A DNA stretch of 64,000 nucleotides, taken from positions 301,754 through 365,753 of the forward strand of contig PIZR01000006.1 of assembly GCA_002835675.1 (NCBI GenBank), written 5' to 3'. Position numbers and translations under genes: made by a program. The DNA is from Bacillus sp. BA3. Lineage in GTDB: Bacteria; Bacillota; Bacilli; Bacillales; DSM-1321. A model generated the notes under the pieces. The model was not told where the DNA came from. It ran no database searches and was given only the letters and a program-made list of their open reading frames with translations. Within the stretch, counting starts at the first letter, position 1. The number at the start of each line of letters is the position of its first letter. This document shows, piece after piece, positions 45,768-60,721 of this stretch.

Positions 45768-48014
45768 TTAAGCCTTTTCAACTGGTGCAAATTTCGCCAA
45801 TAGCCGCTTGATTCCGATTGGACTTGGAAAGGCTATATCCAATTCCTTCCCTTCGCCTTCTCCTTTTACGCTCACCACGGTTCCTATTCCCCATTTTTTA
45901 TGGGAGGCACGGTCACCGACAGCCCAGCCGATCTCTTCGCCGCCCGTTGCGGATGGCGCAGAAACAGCTCTTCCGAAGGCAGGCACTTTTCTTGTTGAAG
46001 CAGTTGAAGGAGATCCGGTTCTCGAAGAACTGAAAGGTGTTTGCCTAGCTCTAGGAGCCGGTTTCGGTTTTAGATCTTCAAGAAGTTCCTCTGGTATTTC
46101 ACTAATGAAACGGGAAACGGGATTCATGCTCGTCCGTCCATACAATGTCCGCATTTGGGCATTGCTTATGAATAGTTCATTTTCAGCCCTTGTAATTCCC
46201 ACATAAGCCAGACGGCGTTCTTCTTCCATCTCCTCTTCATCCATAAGCGATCGGCTGTGAGGGAATACCCCTTCTTCAAGGCCCAATAGAAAGACCACCG
46301 GATATTCAAGTCCCTTCGCTGAATGCAGCGTCATCAACGTTACCGTATTTGTAGCTTCTTCAGTATTCTCGTCAAGTTGGTCTATATCTGCAACCAACGC
46401 AAGGTCAGTCAAAAAGCCCACCAATGATTTGTCTTCGCTGTTATCTTCGAATGCTTTCGTAACAGATAAAAACTCATCTATATTTTCAAGGCGGCTTTGT
46501 GATTCAATCGTTTTTTCTGCCTGCAGCATCTCACGGTAACCGGTTTTCTTAATGACTTCCTCCACAAGTTCCGTTACGGATAAGTATTCCTGCTGATTTG
46601 TATAATTAGTGATCAGCGTATGGAATTCCCTTGCCGCTTTGGTAGCCTTCCCGCTTATCCCTACCATTTCCACAGATTCCAGTGCTTTATAAATGGAAAC
46701 ATCATATTGATCTGCATAATCTGCCACTTTGTCCATTGAAGTTGCACCAATTCCGCGTTTTGGTACATTGATTACACGGCGAAGACTGATGTCATCATCA
46801 GGATTCGCAATAAGGCGAAGATAGGCAAGTAAATCCTTAATCTCTTTACGGTCATAGAACTTGGTGCCCCCGACTATTGCATAATTTATATTGGATTTAA
46901 GCAGAACTTCCTCCATGACACGTGATTGTGCATTTGTTCTGTAAAGTATTGCTATATCTGAATATTTCCGGCTGCCATCCTGGACTAACTCATTTATCTT
47001 TCCGGCTACGAATTGCGCTTCCCCTTGTTCATTGTCTGCACGGTAATAGAATATCTTATTGCCATCTGCATTCTCTGTCCAAAGATTTTTCGGCTTCCGG
47101 TTTTGATTGTTATCGATGACCTTATTCGCCGCTGCAAGAATCTTTTTCGTTGAGCGGTAATTCTGTTCAAGGAAAATCATGTTGGCATTCGGATAATCCT
47201 TTTCAAATGAAAGGATATTCGCGATATCCGCACCGCGCCAGCGATAGATCGATTGATCGGAATCCCCGACAACACAGAGATTACGGAAGCGTGAAGCCAG
47301 CAGTTTAACAAGCATGTATTGAGCCCTGTTCGTATCTTGATACTCATCAACATGAATGTATTGAAATTTACGCTGATAATATTCAAGCACCTCAGGTACG
47401 AGCTGGAACAATTGAATCGTCATCATGATCAAATCATCGAAATCGAGCGCTGAATTTTTACGCAGCCGTTTTTGGTATTCCGTATATACATCGGCAGTTA
47501 CTTTAGTGAAGTAATCAGACGCCGTCTTCAGGTACTCTTCCGGCCCGACCAATTCATTTTTCGCTGAACTGATGCTACCCAAAATGGCACGATAATCATA
47601 TTTTTTTGTATCCATATTACGGTCTTTCATGATTTGTTTTATGACCGATTGCTGATCCGTCGTATCCAATATCGAGAAGTTTCTATTAAATCCGATACGG
47701 TCGATATCTCTTCGTAAAATACGGACACACATCGAGTGGAAAGTCGAAATCCAGATATCTTCGGACGCACCGCCAAGTATGGCTCGGATCCTCTCCTTCA
47801 TCTCACGTGCCGCTTTGTTGGTGAACGTGATTGCAAGGATGTTCCAAGGCGCTATTTCCTTCTCGACCATCAAGTAAGCTATTCGGTGAGTCAGCACACG
47901 CGTCTTTCCACTTCCTGCCCCAGCCATGATTAAAAGTGGGCCATCAGTTGCTTTCACTGCTTTTTGTTGCTGTTCATTCAAACCTATTAGTAATTTTTCC
48001 GCTAAATATTGCAT
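45768..48014 (-). CDS. pcrA: ATP-dependent DNA helicase PcrA
   Basis: A 748-residue UvrD-like superfamily 1 helicase that unwinds DNA in repair and removes recombinase and stalled RNA polymerase. Walker [29 protein letters not shown] and the [15 protein letters not shown] motif V region are intact. The C-terminal tudor-like domain ([20 protein letters not shown]), which contacts RNA polymerase, is present after a Ser/Pro/Arg linker. The ATG at 48014, after AGGTGG, is preferred to the GTG two codons earlier. It lies between pcrB and ligA. Confidence 0.95.
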   Translation of the reverse strand: MQYLAEKLLIGLNEQQQKAVKATDGPLLIMAGAGSGKTRVLTHRIAYLMVEKEIAPWNILAITFTNKAAREMKERIRAILGGASEDIWISTFHSMCVRILRRDIDRIGFNRNFSILDTTDQQSVIKQIMKDRNMDTKKYDYRAILGSISSAKNELVGPEEYLKTASDYFTKVTADVYTEYQKRLRKNSALDFDDLIMMTIQLFQLVPEVLEYYQRKFQYIHVDEYQDTNRAQYMLVKLLASRFRNLCVVGDSDQSIYRWRGADIANILSFEKDYPNANMIFLEQNYRSTKKILAAANKVIDNNQNRKPKNLWTENADGNKIFYYRADNEQGEAQFVAGKINELVQDGSRKYSDIAILYRTNAQSRVMEEVLLKSNINYAIVGGTKFYDRKEIKDLLAYLRLIANPDDDISLRRVINVPKRGIGATSMDKVADYADQYDVSIYKALESVEMVGISGKATKAAREFHTLITNYTNQQEYLSVTELVEEVIKKTGYREMLQAEKTIESQSRLENIDEFLSVTKAFEDNSEDKSLVGFLTDLALVADIDQLDENTEEATNTVTLMTLHSAKGLEYPVVFLLGLEEGVFPHSRSLMDEEEMEEERRLAYVGITRAENELFISNAQMRTLYGRTSMNPVSRFISEIPEELLEDLKPKPAPRARQTPFSSSRTGSPSTASTRKVPAFGRAVSAPSATGGEEIGWAVGDRASHKKWGIGTVVSVKGEGEGKELDIAFPSPIGIKRLLAKFAPVEKA

Positions 48015-48075
48015 TATCACACCACCTATACGAACATTCGTTTCTGTTTTAGTATACTATATTTATTACATGTTT

Positions 48076-48759
48076 TCATTTAACTGCCGAAACTGTTGCA
48101 AGTGCCACTTTCAAATCTTCATAAATCACATTGCCGACAACGATGACATCCGCAATCTTGGACATCTCTTTGGCCTGTTCAACTGATTTTATCCCACCGC
48201 CATAGAATAGTACGGTATTCTCCAAACTCTCTTTGGCAGCTTCCACCATCTGGACATCGCCATAATCACCGCTGTATTCCAAATAAAAAATCGGCAGGTT
48301 GAACATCTTTTCTGCCATCATCGCATATGCACCCACATCATCCATATCCAAATCGGTATTGGCTTTCGTCAACTGGGCCGCCTTGCACTCAGGATTCAGG
48401 ATACAGTACCCTTCAACGAAAATTTCATCCCAATTCAAAAGGTATCCATATTCCTTGACTGCTTGCTGATGCAGTTTCATCATCCAATCCGGGTTGGTGC
48501 TATTCAGGACACTCGGAATGAAATATAAATCAAACCCTGGCGTCACGGTTTCAACAGAAGAAATTTCCATCACACATGGGACGGTATATCGTCTGACACG
48601 TGCCATTAAATGAAGCACATTCTCTAGCGTGATTCCATCCGTTCCCCCGACCATGATTGCATCAGTACCGGATTCACAGACTTTCTCTAGGGCCTCATCA
48701 CTTATTTCTTTATTTGGATCGAGTTTGAAAACATGTTTCCACTCGCGAAAATCGTACAT
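48076..48759 (-). CDS. pcrB: Heptaprenylglyceryl phosphate synthase
   Basis: A 227-residue TIM-barrel prenyltransferase that joins heptaprenyl diphosphate to glycerol-1-phosphate, making an archaea-like ether lipid in Bacillaceae. Signatures are [20 protein letters not shown] and the phosphate-binding FYGGGIKS and VVGNVIYED loops. The start ATG follows GGAGG. It is first in the pcrB-pcrA-ligA-camS operon and keeps its usual partner pcrA. Confidence 0.93.
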   Translation of the reverse strand: MYDFREWKHVFKLDPNKEISDEALEKVCESGTDAIMVGGTDGITLENVLHLMARVRRYTVPCVMEISSVETVTPGFDLYFIPSVLNSTNPDWMMKLHQQAVKEYGYLLNWDEIFVEGYCILNPECKAAQLTKANTDLDMDDVGAYAMMAEKMFNLPIFYLEYSGDYGDVQMVEAAKESLENTVLFYGGGIKSVEQAKEMSKIADVIVVGNVIYEDLKVALATVSAVK

Positions 48760-48929
48760 TATAATCCTCCATTCACACTTCCCATTACACCATTATAGCA
48801 TTAAGATTTTTCATTAAAAAAGAGAAGTATCGATAAAATGTTATTACCAAATGGAACCTCTGAATCTAAAATCCAATATAACACGGATACGGTTGAAAGA
48901 CAGCCGGCAAAGAGAGCCCTGAACTCAAA

Positions 48930-48967
48930 ATAAAAAGCCGGGAAATGAATTCCCCGGCTTTTTATTT
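48930..48967 (-). terminator. Intrinsic terminator of yerB-yerC
   Basis: AAAAAGCCGGG and CCCGGCTTTTT arms around a short loop with A- and T-runs on both sides, so it can act both ways. It lies just beyond the yerC stop. Confidence 0.92.
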
Positions 48968-48979
48968 TGATCGAAAGAA

Positions 48980-49294
48980 TTAGGATTCAGTTGTTTCCTC
49001 AACGTTATCCTTAATACGGTTAAGTGCCATGGAATAAGCATCATTTCCGTAATTCAAGCAGCGTTTGACCCTGGAAATCGTAGCCGTGCTTGCACCCGTT
49101 TCCGTTTCGATTTTATGATAGGTTTTTCCTTCTTCAAGCATGCGGGCTACTTCAAGACGCTGTGCCAGTGATGAAATTTCATTAACTGTGCATAAATCAT
49201 CAAAAAATCGATAGCATTCGTCCAAATCACGCAAGGAAAGGATCGACTTAAACAGCTGATCCGTTTCTTTTCCTCTTAACTTATCAATTTGCAT
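48980..49294 (-). CDS. yerC: YerC/YecD family TrpR-like DNA-binding protein
   Basis: A 104-residue protein of the TrpR/YerC/YecD family, identical in length to B. subtilis YerC. The helix-turn-helix is in HKIETETGASTATISRVKRC (about 62-81), and the N-terminal helices form the dimer. In B. subtilis no target is settled to my knowledge. The ATG at 49294 follows GGGGGAG; the longer in-frame reading would overlap yerB. It lies 26 bases downstream of yerB. Confidence 0.92.
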   Translation of the reverse strand: MQIDKLRGKETDQLFKSILSLRDLDECYRFFDDLCTVNEISSLAQRLEVARMLEEGKTYHKIETETGASTATISRVKRCLNYGNDAYSMALNRIKDNVEETTES

Positions 49295-49320
49295 GTTACT
49301 CCCCCTCAATTTCATGGGTA

Positions 49321-50358
49321 TCAAAATGAGACGTCTCCAACTAAACCAGGTTCATCCGGAATAATATTGATCCAAGTTTTCCCTGGAATCAACCCTACTT
49401 CTTTATCGTTTTTCACTGGTATAATCCGACCATCCTTATTAACCCATTCTACTTCATTCGCTTTTCCTTTTTGAAGTAAATAACCATTTCCGCCACTTTT
49501 CAAGTCGATTTTACGACGCCCTTTATCGTCGATCACTTGATGAGCAGCCTCAATGATCAATATATTATCCAGTAAAATAGGTTTATTCGATTTATGCTCG
49601 ACTGTTTGCTCTCCGTTCGAATAACGTTTATATTTCTCTTCCGTGGCTTCGTATTCATACTGTACATCATACTCGTCTGATCCGTAGGAAACCTCGGTTT
49701 TCAATGCCGGTTCCCCTTGAAGTCCAGCTGCCTCTTCCTTTGTAAGGAAAGCATAATGCTCCGGTGCACCATTCAACTCATATCCCTTTTCCTTCGCGCC
49801 TTTTTGGATATCCTCAAAGGAAGTGTAGGAATTATGCGGTGCTTTTCGATCTGCCGAACGTTGAAACAAAGTACCATCATAATATAATCCGTTCAAGTTA
49901 TCAATATACCCTTTGTCCAGCATGGTTTTTGCCTCGGGGCTGTTTCCATGACAGACATAGATGCAATCAAGGCCTTTTGCCAATTCGATATAATAGTCCC
50001 TTGCACTCCGGATCGGACCGATTTGGCTTGGCATTTCACTTTGGAAGATGGCTAAAAATCTGGTTATATCACCTTCTGCGAGCATTTCAAAGACGATATC
50101 CGCTTCTGAGAGGCCCGATTGTGGGCGTGCTTCCGGATGGTTATTAATCATCACTGCTGCAGCCCTGCGCTCACTGTCTTCATCGGTGGCTATACCTGTT
50201 AGTGGAAACTCATTGGAAGGTTCATTTTTCACATCTGTATTTTTGATGACAGCTTGGTCTTTCGGCTTATTGTCATCCGATGCAGAATCTTCTTTCGTAG
50301 AACATCCTGCCAGCAGTAAAATAGCAATAACGATGAAAAGAACTCTCTTTAGGTTCAT
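49321..50358 (-). CDS. yerB: YerB lipoprotein (DUF3048)
   Basis: A 345-residue lipoprotein. A signal peptide with lipobox LLAGC is followed by an Asp/Lys-rich linker and the DUF3048 domain (about 50-345), with PLTGIATD, RPQSGLSEADIVFEMLAEG and IGPIRSARDYY segments typical of the family. The biochemical role is not known. Gene order yerA-yerB-yerC is as in B. subtilis. Start ATG follows GAGTGG. Confidence 0.88.
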   Translation of the reverse strand: MNLKRVLFIVIAILLLAGCSTKEDSASDDNKPKDQAVIKNTDVKNEPSNEFPLTGIATDEDSERRAAAVMINNHPEARPQSGLSEADIVFEMLAEGDITRFLAIFQSEMPSQIGPIRSARDYYIELAKGLDCIYVCHGNSPEAKTMLDKGYIDNLNGLYYDGTLFQRSADRKAPHNSYTSFEDIQKGAKEKGYELNGAPEHYAFLTKEEAAGLQGEPALKTEVSYGSDEYDVQYEYEATEEKYKRYSNGEQTVEHKSNKPILLDNILIIEAAHQVIDDKGRRKIDLKSGGNGYLLQKGKANEVEWVNKDGRIIPVKNDKEVGLIPGKTWINIIPDEPGLVGDVSF

Positions 50359-50401
50359 CTTTCCACTCCTCTGATTTATTAGCCATTTCTTCTCTTATAT
50401 T

Positions 50402-52147
50402 TTAACGCATTATAGTAGGAAAGAGTATAGTTTTATTCATTACATCATATACTCCTCGCTGGGTTAGCCTTATATATGGGAGATGGGTTGTCGAAAAGAA
50501 CGAAAGGGTGTAAACAGGATCGGCGAAGCGATAACCTCTCTCACGCAGTAAATGTTTCAATTCATTTTCTTCTTCTATCAGTTCTGGAACCTCCTTGGTG
50601 GACATGACCCCCTTTAATTTCAGAGGAAGTTCATGAATCACCTTGCCTTGTTCCGTTAAAATGATTCCACCGCCGATTTCCTTCAGCCGGTTAAATGCCA
50701 AATGCATATCCTTTTTCCTTTTACCGATCAGTATGATGTCACCTGTATTTGTGTAAGAGCCGGCGAAGCCGCATAATTTGTCCGCAAACCCTTTTAATAT
50801 CGTATTGATGCGCCATTTCCCTTCCCGATCGATAAGCATGAAAAAGCATTCATCATCCTCAAAGTTCAGTTCTTCATGGCCAACATCATTGGCAAGCGAG
50901 TACGGTTTTGTAATTACATTATTGACCAATTCAATTCCAAACGGCATGGAAAATTCAAAATCTTCCTTTAAACTAAGATCCCAATCAAGATCGAGTGGTT
51001 TAAAATCGAAATCACTCCATTCGATTTCCTGTTTATCCGGAATGATTTCACCATCCCTTTTAACCCATTTCCCTTTTGCCATTACCGAAACCGGTGCGGG
51101 TTCCTTTACATCGGTCAGGAAGTTGATGTTCGCTACCCTTCCAGTGGCAATATTGCCATGAAGGTATTCGATATTATAATAACGTGCGATGTTGATAGTT
51201 GCCATATTGTATGCATCGATGACCGGAACGCCATGCTCTATCGCTATTTTGATCAAGCAGTCTATGAAACCACCTTCATAAAAGGACGGCGGCGATCCAT
51301 CTGTCGTATAAAAGAATTTGTCATAATGATCGATGCCCAGTTCATGGATTTCCCGTATCAGCTTTGGTAAATCCGGACGGATCGAAGAATGTCTTAACGA
51401 TACATAATAGCCCTGCAGCAAGCGCGACATTACCTCATCACCTGTCATTGCCTCATGATCACAATCGGCTCCGAACAAGGTCATTTTTGCTAAAGTCTTC
51501 TCTGAAGCACCTGGAAAGTGTCCTTCTATTTTCTTCCTCATTCGCTTGGCTTCCTGAATCCAGTGCAGCATCATGTCATCCCCATCGAGAAGCTTCGGCC
51601 ATCCAGTCAGTTCCCCGCCCTGTAATACGGCATCATGCTCCAGCCATGATTTAACGGCCCCATGGGAAAAGACCATATCTTCATCGATCAATTCCGTTTG
51701 TCCGTCAAAACGGCTCCACCAATACATTGTTACAGGAATGTTACGTAATTCTTTCAAAAGAGAAAACGCTTTCTTTTTATCTAACTGCAATAGAAACGGC
51801 AAGTTATCATTGATCAATGTCGTTGTGCCAAAATGAGATGCATAACGTGAAAAAGAAAGGGGATTATATAATTGAGAAGGGTGTGAATGCGGCTCAATAT
51901 AACCCGGGACCAAGTACTGGTTTGTACAGTCTACCATTTCACAGCGGTCTATATTATCAGGAAGCTTATCGCCGACATATATGATGCGATCATCATATAT
52001 CCATATATTCGCCTTCACCCATTTTCGTAATGCCTGATTTAAATAAGTCGTATTTTTAAGCAGAATGTGTGGTGCCCTATTGCCATCCAGCACATCTATA
52101 TGTTCTCTTAGATGTTTATTTTTCCATCTATAGCGCTGTTCAAGCAT
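50402..52147 (-). CDS. yerA: YerA, adenine deaminase-related amidohydrolase
   Basis: A 581-residue amidohydrolase of the adenine deaminase (Ade) family. The metal motif PGYIEPHSHPSQLY, the later EGHFPGA histidine and the HSSIRPDLP segment mark the catalytic domain; the C-terminal domain follows. B. subtilis YerA has 580 residues. The family suggests adenine or related purine deamination, but YerA itself is not a proven adenine deaminase. The ATG at 52147 follows GGGGG. It directly follows the purine operon, which fits a purine salvage role. Confidence 0.85.
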   Translation of the reverse strand: MLEQRYRWKNKHLREHIDVLDGNRAPHILLKNTTYLNQALRKWVKANIWIYDDRIIYVGDKLPDNIDRCEMVDCTNQYLVPGYIEPHSHPSQLYNPLSFSRYASHFGTTTLINDNLPFLLQLDKKKAFSLLKELRNIPVTMYWWSRFDGQTELIDEDMVFSHGAVKSWLEHDAVLQGGELTGWPKLLDGDDMMLHWIQEAKRMRKKIEGHFPGASEKTLAKMTLFGADCDHEAMTGDEVMSRLLQGYYVSLRHSSIRPDLPKLIREIHELGIDHYDKFFYTTDGSPPSFYEGGFIDCLIKIAIEHGVPVIDAYNMATINIARYYNIEYLHGNIATGRVANINFLTDVKEPAPVSVMAKGKWVKRDGEIIPDKQEIEWSDFDFKPLDLDWDLSLKEDFEFSMPFGIELVNNVITKPYSLANDVGHEELNFEDDECFFMLIDREGKWRINTILKGFADKLCGFAGSYTNTGDIILIGKRKKDMHLAFNRLKEIGGGIILTEQGKVIHELPLKLKGVMSTKEVPELIEEENELKHLLRERGYRFADPVYTLSFFSTTHLPYIRLTQRGVYDVMNKTILFPTIMR

Positions 52148-52294
52148 AAAACATTCCCCCATAAGTTATTAGAAACAGATGTATGAAAAAAACCATTTTC
52201 AATCCAATTTTATTTCATAGTAACATACTTACCCCATTAGAACAGTAATGTTATCCAGAATATTGTTAAATTTTTGTGAAGGGATGGACTTTAA

Positions 52295-52561
52295 ATGAAG
52301 TTTAAACAAAATATCAGTATAATAAATGCATTAATGCGAATTACCTGTGGTTTTACATTTTTAACATGGGCCATGGCTAAAATGGTGAAAAAACCATGGA
52401 AAAACCAATCTTACATAATCGTGGTGATGCTTTCTGCCATGAAAATAGGCGAAGGCATACTCCGCTATTGTCCTGTCGTAGATGCGATGGAAAACGGACA
52501 GAACTTGATGAAAAGTGAGCCAAAATATGAAAGTGAATCCAATCAATCTGATTCATATTAA
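52295..52561 (+). CDS. Small membrane protein of the YgaP-like DUF2892 type
   Basis: An 88-residue protein with two hydrophobic stretches (about 8-28 and 38-58) and a hydrophilic tail. The first helices (NALMRITCGFTFLTWA, then IIVVMLSAMKIGEGILRYCPV) match the DUF2892 inner membrane domain. It has an AAGGGATGG context and its own terminator, convergent with purD. Its role is unknown to me. Confidence 0.7.
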   Translation: MKFKQNISIINALMRITCGFTFLTWAMAKMVKKPWKNQSYIIVVMLSAMKIGEGILRYCPVVDAMENGQNLMKSEPKYESESNQSDSY

Positions 52562-52570
52562 GTTTTTTCT

Positions 52571-52610
52571 AAAGAAGAAGCTGACTCCGCTTAGAGTCAG
52601 CTTCTTTATA

Positions 52611-52612
<2 letters not shown>
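52571..52612. terminator. Bidirectional terminator between the DUF2892 gene and purD
   Basis: A perfect 13-bp stem (AAGAAGCTGACTC / GAGTCAGCTTCTT, 52575-52606) ends transcription on both strands, including the purine operon. Confidence 0.9.
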
Positions 52613-55440
<2,828 letters not shown>

Positions 55441-55458
55441 GTTATGTTGGTCCCTCCA

Positions 55459-56034
55459 TTAAGTAAGTTTCTTGTGGCATAGCTCCTGCAAAACTGATGG
55501 ATACAAATCATGCTCCATTTCCTGAATCCTTTTCTGAAGGATGTCTTTCGTATCCCCTTCAAGAATTGGCACTGTTTTTTGGGCAATGACCGGTCCTGTA
55601 TCCATTCCATCATCAACATAATGAACCGTTACCCCCGTTTCCTTCACTCCGGCATCAAAAGCCTGGCCAATTGCATCCTTGCCTGGAAAACTTGGCAGAA
55701 GTGAAGGGTGGATGTTCACAATCCTCTGTGAATACTTTTGTAATAATGTCGGACCGATCAAACGCATATAACCAGCAAGAATGATGAACTCTATCTCATA
55801 CTGGCGAAGTTTTTCCAGGATTTCCGATTCATATTCAGTCTTGTTGGAGTAATTCTTTGCTGAAAAGGAGAAAGAGTCAATATTCTCAAGCTTTGCTCTC
55901 TCAAGCACATATGCGTCTTCACGATCGCAAACGACAAGACAGATTTCCGCCTCCAACTTTCCACTTTTTATTGCTTCAGCAATTGATTGAAAATTACTAC
56001 CGTTACCTGATGCAAAGACAGCAAGGCGTTTCAT
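55459..56034 (-). CDS. purN: Phosphoribosylglycinamide formyltransferase
   Basis: A 191-residue enzyme that formylates GAR using 10-formyltetrahydrofolate. Landmarks are ASGNGSNFQ near the N-terminus, LAGYMRLIG, the catalytic NIHPSLLPSFPG and HYVDDGMDTGPVIAQ. The ATG overlaps the purM stop by one base (TAATG), which couples the two. Confidence 0.94.
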   Translation of the reverse strand: MKRLAVFASGNGSNFQSIAEAIKSGKLEAEICLVVCDREDAYVLERAKLENIDSFSFSAKNYSNKTEYESEILEKLRQYEIEFIILAGYMRLIGPTLLQKYSQRIVNIHPSLLPSFPGKDAIGQAFDAGVKETGVTVHYVDDGMDTGPVIAQKTVPILEGDTKDILQKRIQEMEHDLYPSVLQELCHKKLT

Positions 56035-57059
56035 TATTTGAACGACACTCCATTTCCATCCACGATCGTTCCAATAATTGAGGCTTCTTCACCGCAAGAC
56101 TTTAGGTGGGCTAGCACATCCGATGCCACTTCTTTTTTGACGACAGCCGTCATCCCAATACCCATATTGAAGATATTGAACATTTCCTCTTTTACAAGGT
56201 TTCCTTTTTCTTCAAGGAATGAAAATATAGTTGGAATTTCCCAGCTTCCAAGCTCGATTTCAACACCGCATCCTTCAGGAAGAATACGCGGAATATTCTC
56301 GATGAATCCTCCACCGGTGATATGGGCAAGACCATTAACCTCAAATTTTTCCAACGTCGATAAAACGGACTTCACATAGATTTTCGTCGGTTTTAATAAT
56401 TCCTCTCCCAACTTGCAATCCAGTTCCGGTACGAAGTCATGAAGCCCCATACCTGAGTCTTCAAGAAGGATCTTACGAACAAGGGAATACCCATTACTGT
56501 GTATGCCGCTTGAAGCGAGTCCAATAACGACATCACCAGCCGAGATCGCTTCACCAGTAATCAGACGTGATTTTTCAACGGCACCTACAGTAAAACCTGC
56601 CACATCGTATTCTTCCGTCTCATACATGCCCGGCATTTCAGCCGTTTCTCCGCCGATTAAAGCACAGCCCGCCTGCTCACAGCCATCTGCAATTCCTTTG
56701 ACGATCATTTCAATTCGTTCAGGATCTGCTTTACCGCAGGCAATATAATCTAAAAAGTATAAAGGTGCAGCACCTTGAACGACAACATCATTGACGCACA
56801 TAGCTACACAATCCACTCCAATTGTATCGTGTTTATCCATCATGAACGCCAACAAAAGTTTTGTACCCACTCCATCCGTACCAGAAATGAGCACAGGTTC
56901 TTTAAGGTTCAAGGAAGATAAGTCAAACATGCCGCCGAAACCGCCCAGACCATTCATTACTTCTGGACGAAATGTGCGCTTTACATGTTTCTTCATTCGA
57001 TTTACCGCTTCATAACCAGCCTCAATATCCACACCAGCCTGTTTATATGCATTAGCCAT
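56034..57059 (-). CDS. purM: Phosphoribosylformylglycinamidine cyclo-ligase
   Basis: A 341-residue AIR synthetase. [49 protein letters not shown] and [11 protein letters not shown] are the family's ATP- and substrate-binding segments. The ATG at 57059, after GGAGGAGG, is chosen over an earlier in-frame codon. It follows purF after 42 bases. Confidence 0.95.
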   Translation of the reverse strand: MANAYKQAGVDIEAGYEAVNRMKKHVKRTFRPEVMNGLGGFGGMFDLSSLNLKEPVLISGTDGVGTKLLLAFMMDKHDTIGVDCVAMCVNDVVVQGAAPLYFLDYIACGKADPERIEMIVKGIADGCEQAGCALIGGETAEMPGMYETEEYDVAGFTVGAVEKSRLITGEAISAGDVVIGLASSGIHSNGYSLVRKILLEDSGMGLHDFVPELDCKLGEELLKPTKIYVKSVLSTLEKFEVNGLAHITGGGFIENIPRILPEGCGVEIELGSWEIPTIFSFLEEKGNLVKEEMFNIFNMGIGMTAVVKKEVASDVLAHLKSCGEEASIIGTIVDGNGVSFK

Positions 57060-57101
57060 TTGAAATCCTCCTCCGAAAATCAATCATCATTGCCGACTTG
57101 A

Positions 57102-58517
57102 TTAACATTTTGTTTTTTCTCGTTCGTATTCAAAAATTTCAGTCGGATAATTTCCGGTGAAACAAGCTAGGCATGAACCGCGCGTTTCTCCAGGAAACGG
57201 TCGTCCAATCGCTTCGACCATACCTTCGACACTTAAAAAAGTTAAGGAATCAGCTTCAATGATTTCCCTTATTTCCTCCACCGATTTTGAGCTTGCAATC
57301 AGTTCTTCCTTTTTAGACGTGTCTATGCCATAAAAACATGGATTCTTGATCGGTGGTGAGCTGATTACTACATGCACTTCTTTCGCTCCAGCATCTTTTA
57401 ACATGCGGACAATCCTTCTGCTCGTTGTCCCACGGACGATTGAATCATCAACCATTATGACCCGCTTGCCTTCCACTACCCCTCTTACAGGTGATAGTTT
57501 CATCTTTACGCCTTGTTCACGCAGACTTTGTGATGGCTGAATGAAAGTCCGTCCAACATAACGGTTCTTTATTAAACCCATTTCATAAGGAATGCCTGCA
57601 GCTTCAGCATAGCCAATCGCTGCCGAGATGCTGGAATCAGGTACACCTGTAACTACGTCTGCTTCAATTTTGGTTTCGAGTGCCATTTGCTTACCAAGGT
57701 TTTTACGTGCCGTATGAACATTGATACCATCAATGTTGCTATCCGGACGGGAAAAATACACGTACTCCATCGTGCACATTGCCTGTTGGCTGGAAAGCGA
57801 AAAGTATTCGGATGTGATTCCCTCATCATTAATGACAACCAGTTCTCCCGGCTCAATATCGCGGATGAATTCTGCACCTACAATATCAAGAGCACATGTT
57901 TCAGATGCAGCGAAATATGCATCGCCTATTTTCCCCAAGGAAAGTGGACGGAAGCCATGCGGATCTCTTGCCATGATCATTTGGGTTTCGGTCATGATGA
58001 CAAAGGCATAGGCTCCCTTCAGCATGCTTAAACTGTTCTTCACGGAATCTCTTACATCCGAGTAGCCGGAGCGTTTAATCAGATGTGCCAGAACTTCCGT
58101 ATCAGAGGTCGTTTGAAAAATGCTTCCTTGTCCTTCAAGCTGTGCTTTTAATTGATGGGCATTGACGATATTCCCATTATGAGCAAGGGCCAGCCCCCCT
58201 GTATGAGAATTGAACAGGAAAGGCTGAACATTTTGATACCCGCCGCCGCCTGCCGTTGTATAACGGACATGGCCTATTGCCGCTTTACCGCTACCGGAAA
58301 GTGCCTGCATTTTTTCCGCAGTGAATATCTCTGTGACAAGTCCTTCGCCCTTAGAGATGGACATCTGCTCACCATCCGTCACGACGATGCCCGCTCCCTC
58401 TTGACCACGATGTTGCAAGCTATGCAAACCGTAGTAAGCAAGCTGCGCTGCATCGGGATGTCCCCAGACTCCAACAACACCACACTCTTCGTTTAGGCTT
58501 CTTATTTCAGCAAGCAT
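57102..58517 (-). CDS. purF: Amidophosphoribosyltransferase
   Basis: A 471-residue first committed enzyme of purine synthesis. A short propeptide [11 protein letters not shown] ends before the catalytic Cys12 of CGVVGVWGH, which becomes the N-terminus after self-cleavage. The PRPP loop [20 protein letters not shown] and the cysteines of the Bacillus-type iron-sulfur cluster ([12 protein letters not shown] region and GSCLACF) are present. Start ATG follows GGAAGGGAG and lies 16 bases inside purL. Confidence 0.95.
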   Translation of the reverse strand: MLAEIRSLNEECGVVGVWGHPDAAQLAYYGLHSLQHRGQEGAGIVVTDGEQMSISKGEGLVTEIFTAEKMQALSGSGKAAIGHVRYTTAGGGGYQNVQPFLFNSHTGGLALAHNGNIVNAHQLKAQLEGQGSIFQTTSDTEVLAHLIKRSGYSDVRDSVKNSLSMLKGAYAFVIMTETQMIMARDPHGFRPLSLGKIGDAYFAASETCALDIVGAEFIRDIEPGELVVINDEGITSEYFSLSSQQAMCTMEYVYFSRPDSNIDGINVHTARKNLGKQMALETKIEADVVTGVPDSSISAAIGYAEAAGIPYEMGLIKNRYVGRTFIQPSQSLREQGVKMKLSPVRGVVEGKRVIMVDDSIVRGTTSRRIVRMLKDAGAKEVHVVISSPPIKNPCFYGIDTSKKEELIASSKSVEEIREIIEADSLTFLSVEGMVEAIGRPFPGETRGSCLACFTGNYPTEIFEYEREKTKC

Positions 58518-60721
58518 GGTATGGCTCCCTTCCAAGCTGTTTGTAAATCTTCAACGTCCGCTTCCAACACTTTGCTATCACTTGTTGCTACGACTAATTT
58601 ATTATCAGCCGTTACTGAGCCTATGCAAATCGCATCTTCAACAAGAGCTTCAAATGACGCTTGATTATCAGGATTGATGGACAGTAAGAATCGTGATTGC
58701 GTTTCACTGAATAATTCAGATACAGGTTCCCCGGATATATTCACTTTTGCCCCTAGTTTGCTAGCCCCGAATAAAGATTCAGCTAAAGCCACTGCCAAAC
58801 CGCCTTCCGAAAGGTCATGGGCTGATGCAACAAGTCCTTTTTGAATTGCCGTCAGAATTTGCTGCTGACGTTTTTGTTCAAGGTCCAAATCAAGTTCTGG
58901 AGCGCGTCCAAAGATTTTACCCTCGAGCATTTTCTGTAATTCACTGCCTCCGAATTCAACTTTCGCTTCACCGACCACGTAAATCAAATCGGATTCATTT
59001 TTAAATGTTTGTGTTGTGATGTGCTTAAGGTCATTGACTAGACCAACCATTCCAACTACAGGCGTCGGATAAATCGCTTCACCATTCGTTTCATTATAAA
59101 GGGAAACATTTCCGCCGATTACAGGAGTACTTAAGCTTCTGCAAGCTTCACTCATACCGTCTGCCGCTTTTTCCAGTTGCCAGAATATTTCTGGTTTTTC
59201 TGGATTCCCAAAGTTCAAGCAATCCGTAATCGCTAAAGGTTCCGCACCCGAGCAAATGATGTTACGGGCTGCTTCAGCCACAGCGATTTTGCCGCCTGTT
59301 TCAGGATCTAAATAAATAAAGCGGGAGTTACAATCCGTCGTCATGGCAAGGGCTTTATTCGTACCACGTACACGCACTACCGCTGCATCCGATCCAGGTG
59401 AGACGACTGTATTCGTGCGGACCATGTAATCATACTGGTCGTAGACCCATTCCTTACTCGAAATTGTCGGTTGCTTCAATAGTGATACCAATGTTTCTTT
59501 ATAATCTTCAATGACTGGCACTTCTGCCGTCATGCTTTGGAAGTCACGGAAATATTGCGGCTCTGCAGATGGCTTGTGATAAATAGGAGCTTCTTCAGCT
59601 AATGCATCAACCGGAACCTCAGCAACGATTTCACCTTGATGGGAAAGGGTTAGGTTTTTATCATCCGTCACTACACCAACAGCAACCGCTTCTAGGTCAT
59701 ATTTCGTAAACAAGTCGACGATTTCCTGTTCGCGTCCTTTAGTGACAACGATCAGCATCCGCTCTTGTGATTCAGATAGCATCATTTCATATGCTGTCAT
59801 TCCCGTTTCACGCTGCGGTACCAAATCCAGGTTCATTTTTATTCCTGAGCCAGCTTTGCTCGCCATCTCGGCAGATGAGCTTGTAAGACCTGCTGCTCCC
59901 ATATCCTGAATGCCAACAAGGGCATCATTTTGAATCAATTCAAGGCATGCTTCCAAAAGCAGCTTCTCCATGAATGGATCGCCTACTTGTACGGCAGGCC
60001 GTTTCTCTTCCGAAGACTCTGATAGCTCTTCAGATGCAAATGTTGCTCCATGAATACCATCACGTCCAGTTTTCGCACCCACATACATCACTGTGTTGCC
60101 CACTCCATGCGCTTGGCCTTTTTTAATGTCCTTATGATCGATCAAACCGACACACATTGCATTGACAAGAGGATTTCCTTCATACGATGGATCAAATTGA
60201 ATTTCTCCGCCGACAGTTGGAATTCCGATACAATTCCCGTATCCTGCAATCCCTGCAACCACTTCTTTAAATAGATATTTCACACGATCATTGTCTAGCT
60301 CACCGAAGCGAAGCGAGTTCAACATCGCAATCGGACGGGCTCCCATGGAGAAAACATCACGGATAATTCCGCCGACACCGGTAGCAGCACCTTGATAAGG
60401 CTCTATTGCCGAAGGGTGGTTATGACTTTCAATTTTAAAAACGACAGCCTGATCGTCACCGATATCAACGATACCTGCTCCTTCACCAGGACCTTGTAGC
60501 ACTTTCTCCCCTGTAATCGGGAATTTCCTTAAGATGGGTTTTGAATTTTTGTAGGAACAATGCTCTGACCACATAACCGAAAACAATCCAGTTTCCGTAT
60601 AATTCGGCAGTCTGCCTAAGATTTTCTCCACCATTGCAAATTCATCATCGGATAGTCCCATTGTTGCGTACAATCGATCCGATTTAATTTTTTCCGGACT
60701 TGGTTCAAGCTGTAATAACAT
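58502..60721 (-). CDS. purL: Phosphoribosylformylglycinamidine synthase, large subunit
   Basis: A 739-residue PurL of the short Gram-positive type, which works with PurS and PurQ to turn FGAR into FGAM. ATP and substrate segments include [33 protein letters not shown] sequence and [13 protein letters not shown]. Start ATG follows GGAGGG and lies 17 bases inside purQ; its end overlaps purF, so translation is coupled on both sides. Confidence 0.95.
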   Translation of the reverse strand: MLLQLEPSPEKIKSDRLYATMGLSDDEFAMVEKILGRLPNYTETGLFSVMWSEHCSYKNSKPILRKFPITGEKVLQGPGEGAGIVDIGDDQAVVFKIESHNHPSAIEPYQGAATGVGGIIRDVFSMGARPIAMLNSLRFGELDNDRVKYLFKEVVAGIAGYGNCIGIPTVGGEIQFDPSYEGNPLVNAMCVGLIDHKDIKKGQAHGVGNTVMYVGAKTGRDGIHGATFASEELSESSEEKRPAVQVGDPFMEKLLLEACLELIQNDALVGIQDMGAAGLTSSSAEMASKAGSGIKMNLDLVPQRETGMTAYEMMLSESQERMLIVVTKGREQEIVDLFTKYDLEAVAVGVVTDDKNLTLSHQGEIVAEVPVDALAEEAPIYHKPSAEPQYFRDFQSMTAEVPVIEDYKETLVSLLKQPTISSKEWVYDQYDYMVRTNTVVSPGSDAAVVRVRGTNKALAMTTDCNSRFIYLDPETGGKIAVAEAARNIICSGAEPLAITDCLNFGNPEKPEIFWQLEKAADGMSEACRSLSTPVIGGNVSLYNETNGEAIYPTPVVGMVGLVNDLKHITTQTFKNESDLIYVVGEAKVEFGGSELQKMLEGKIFGRAPELDLDLEQKRQQQILTAIQKGLVASAHDLSEGGLAVALAESLFGASKLGAKVNISGEPVSELFSETQSRFLLSINPDNQASFEALVEDAICIGSVTADNKLVVATSDSKVLEADVEDLQTAWKGAIPCLLK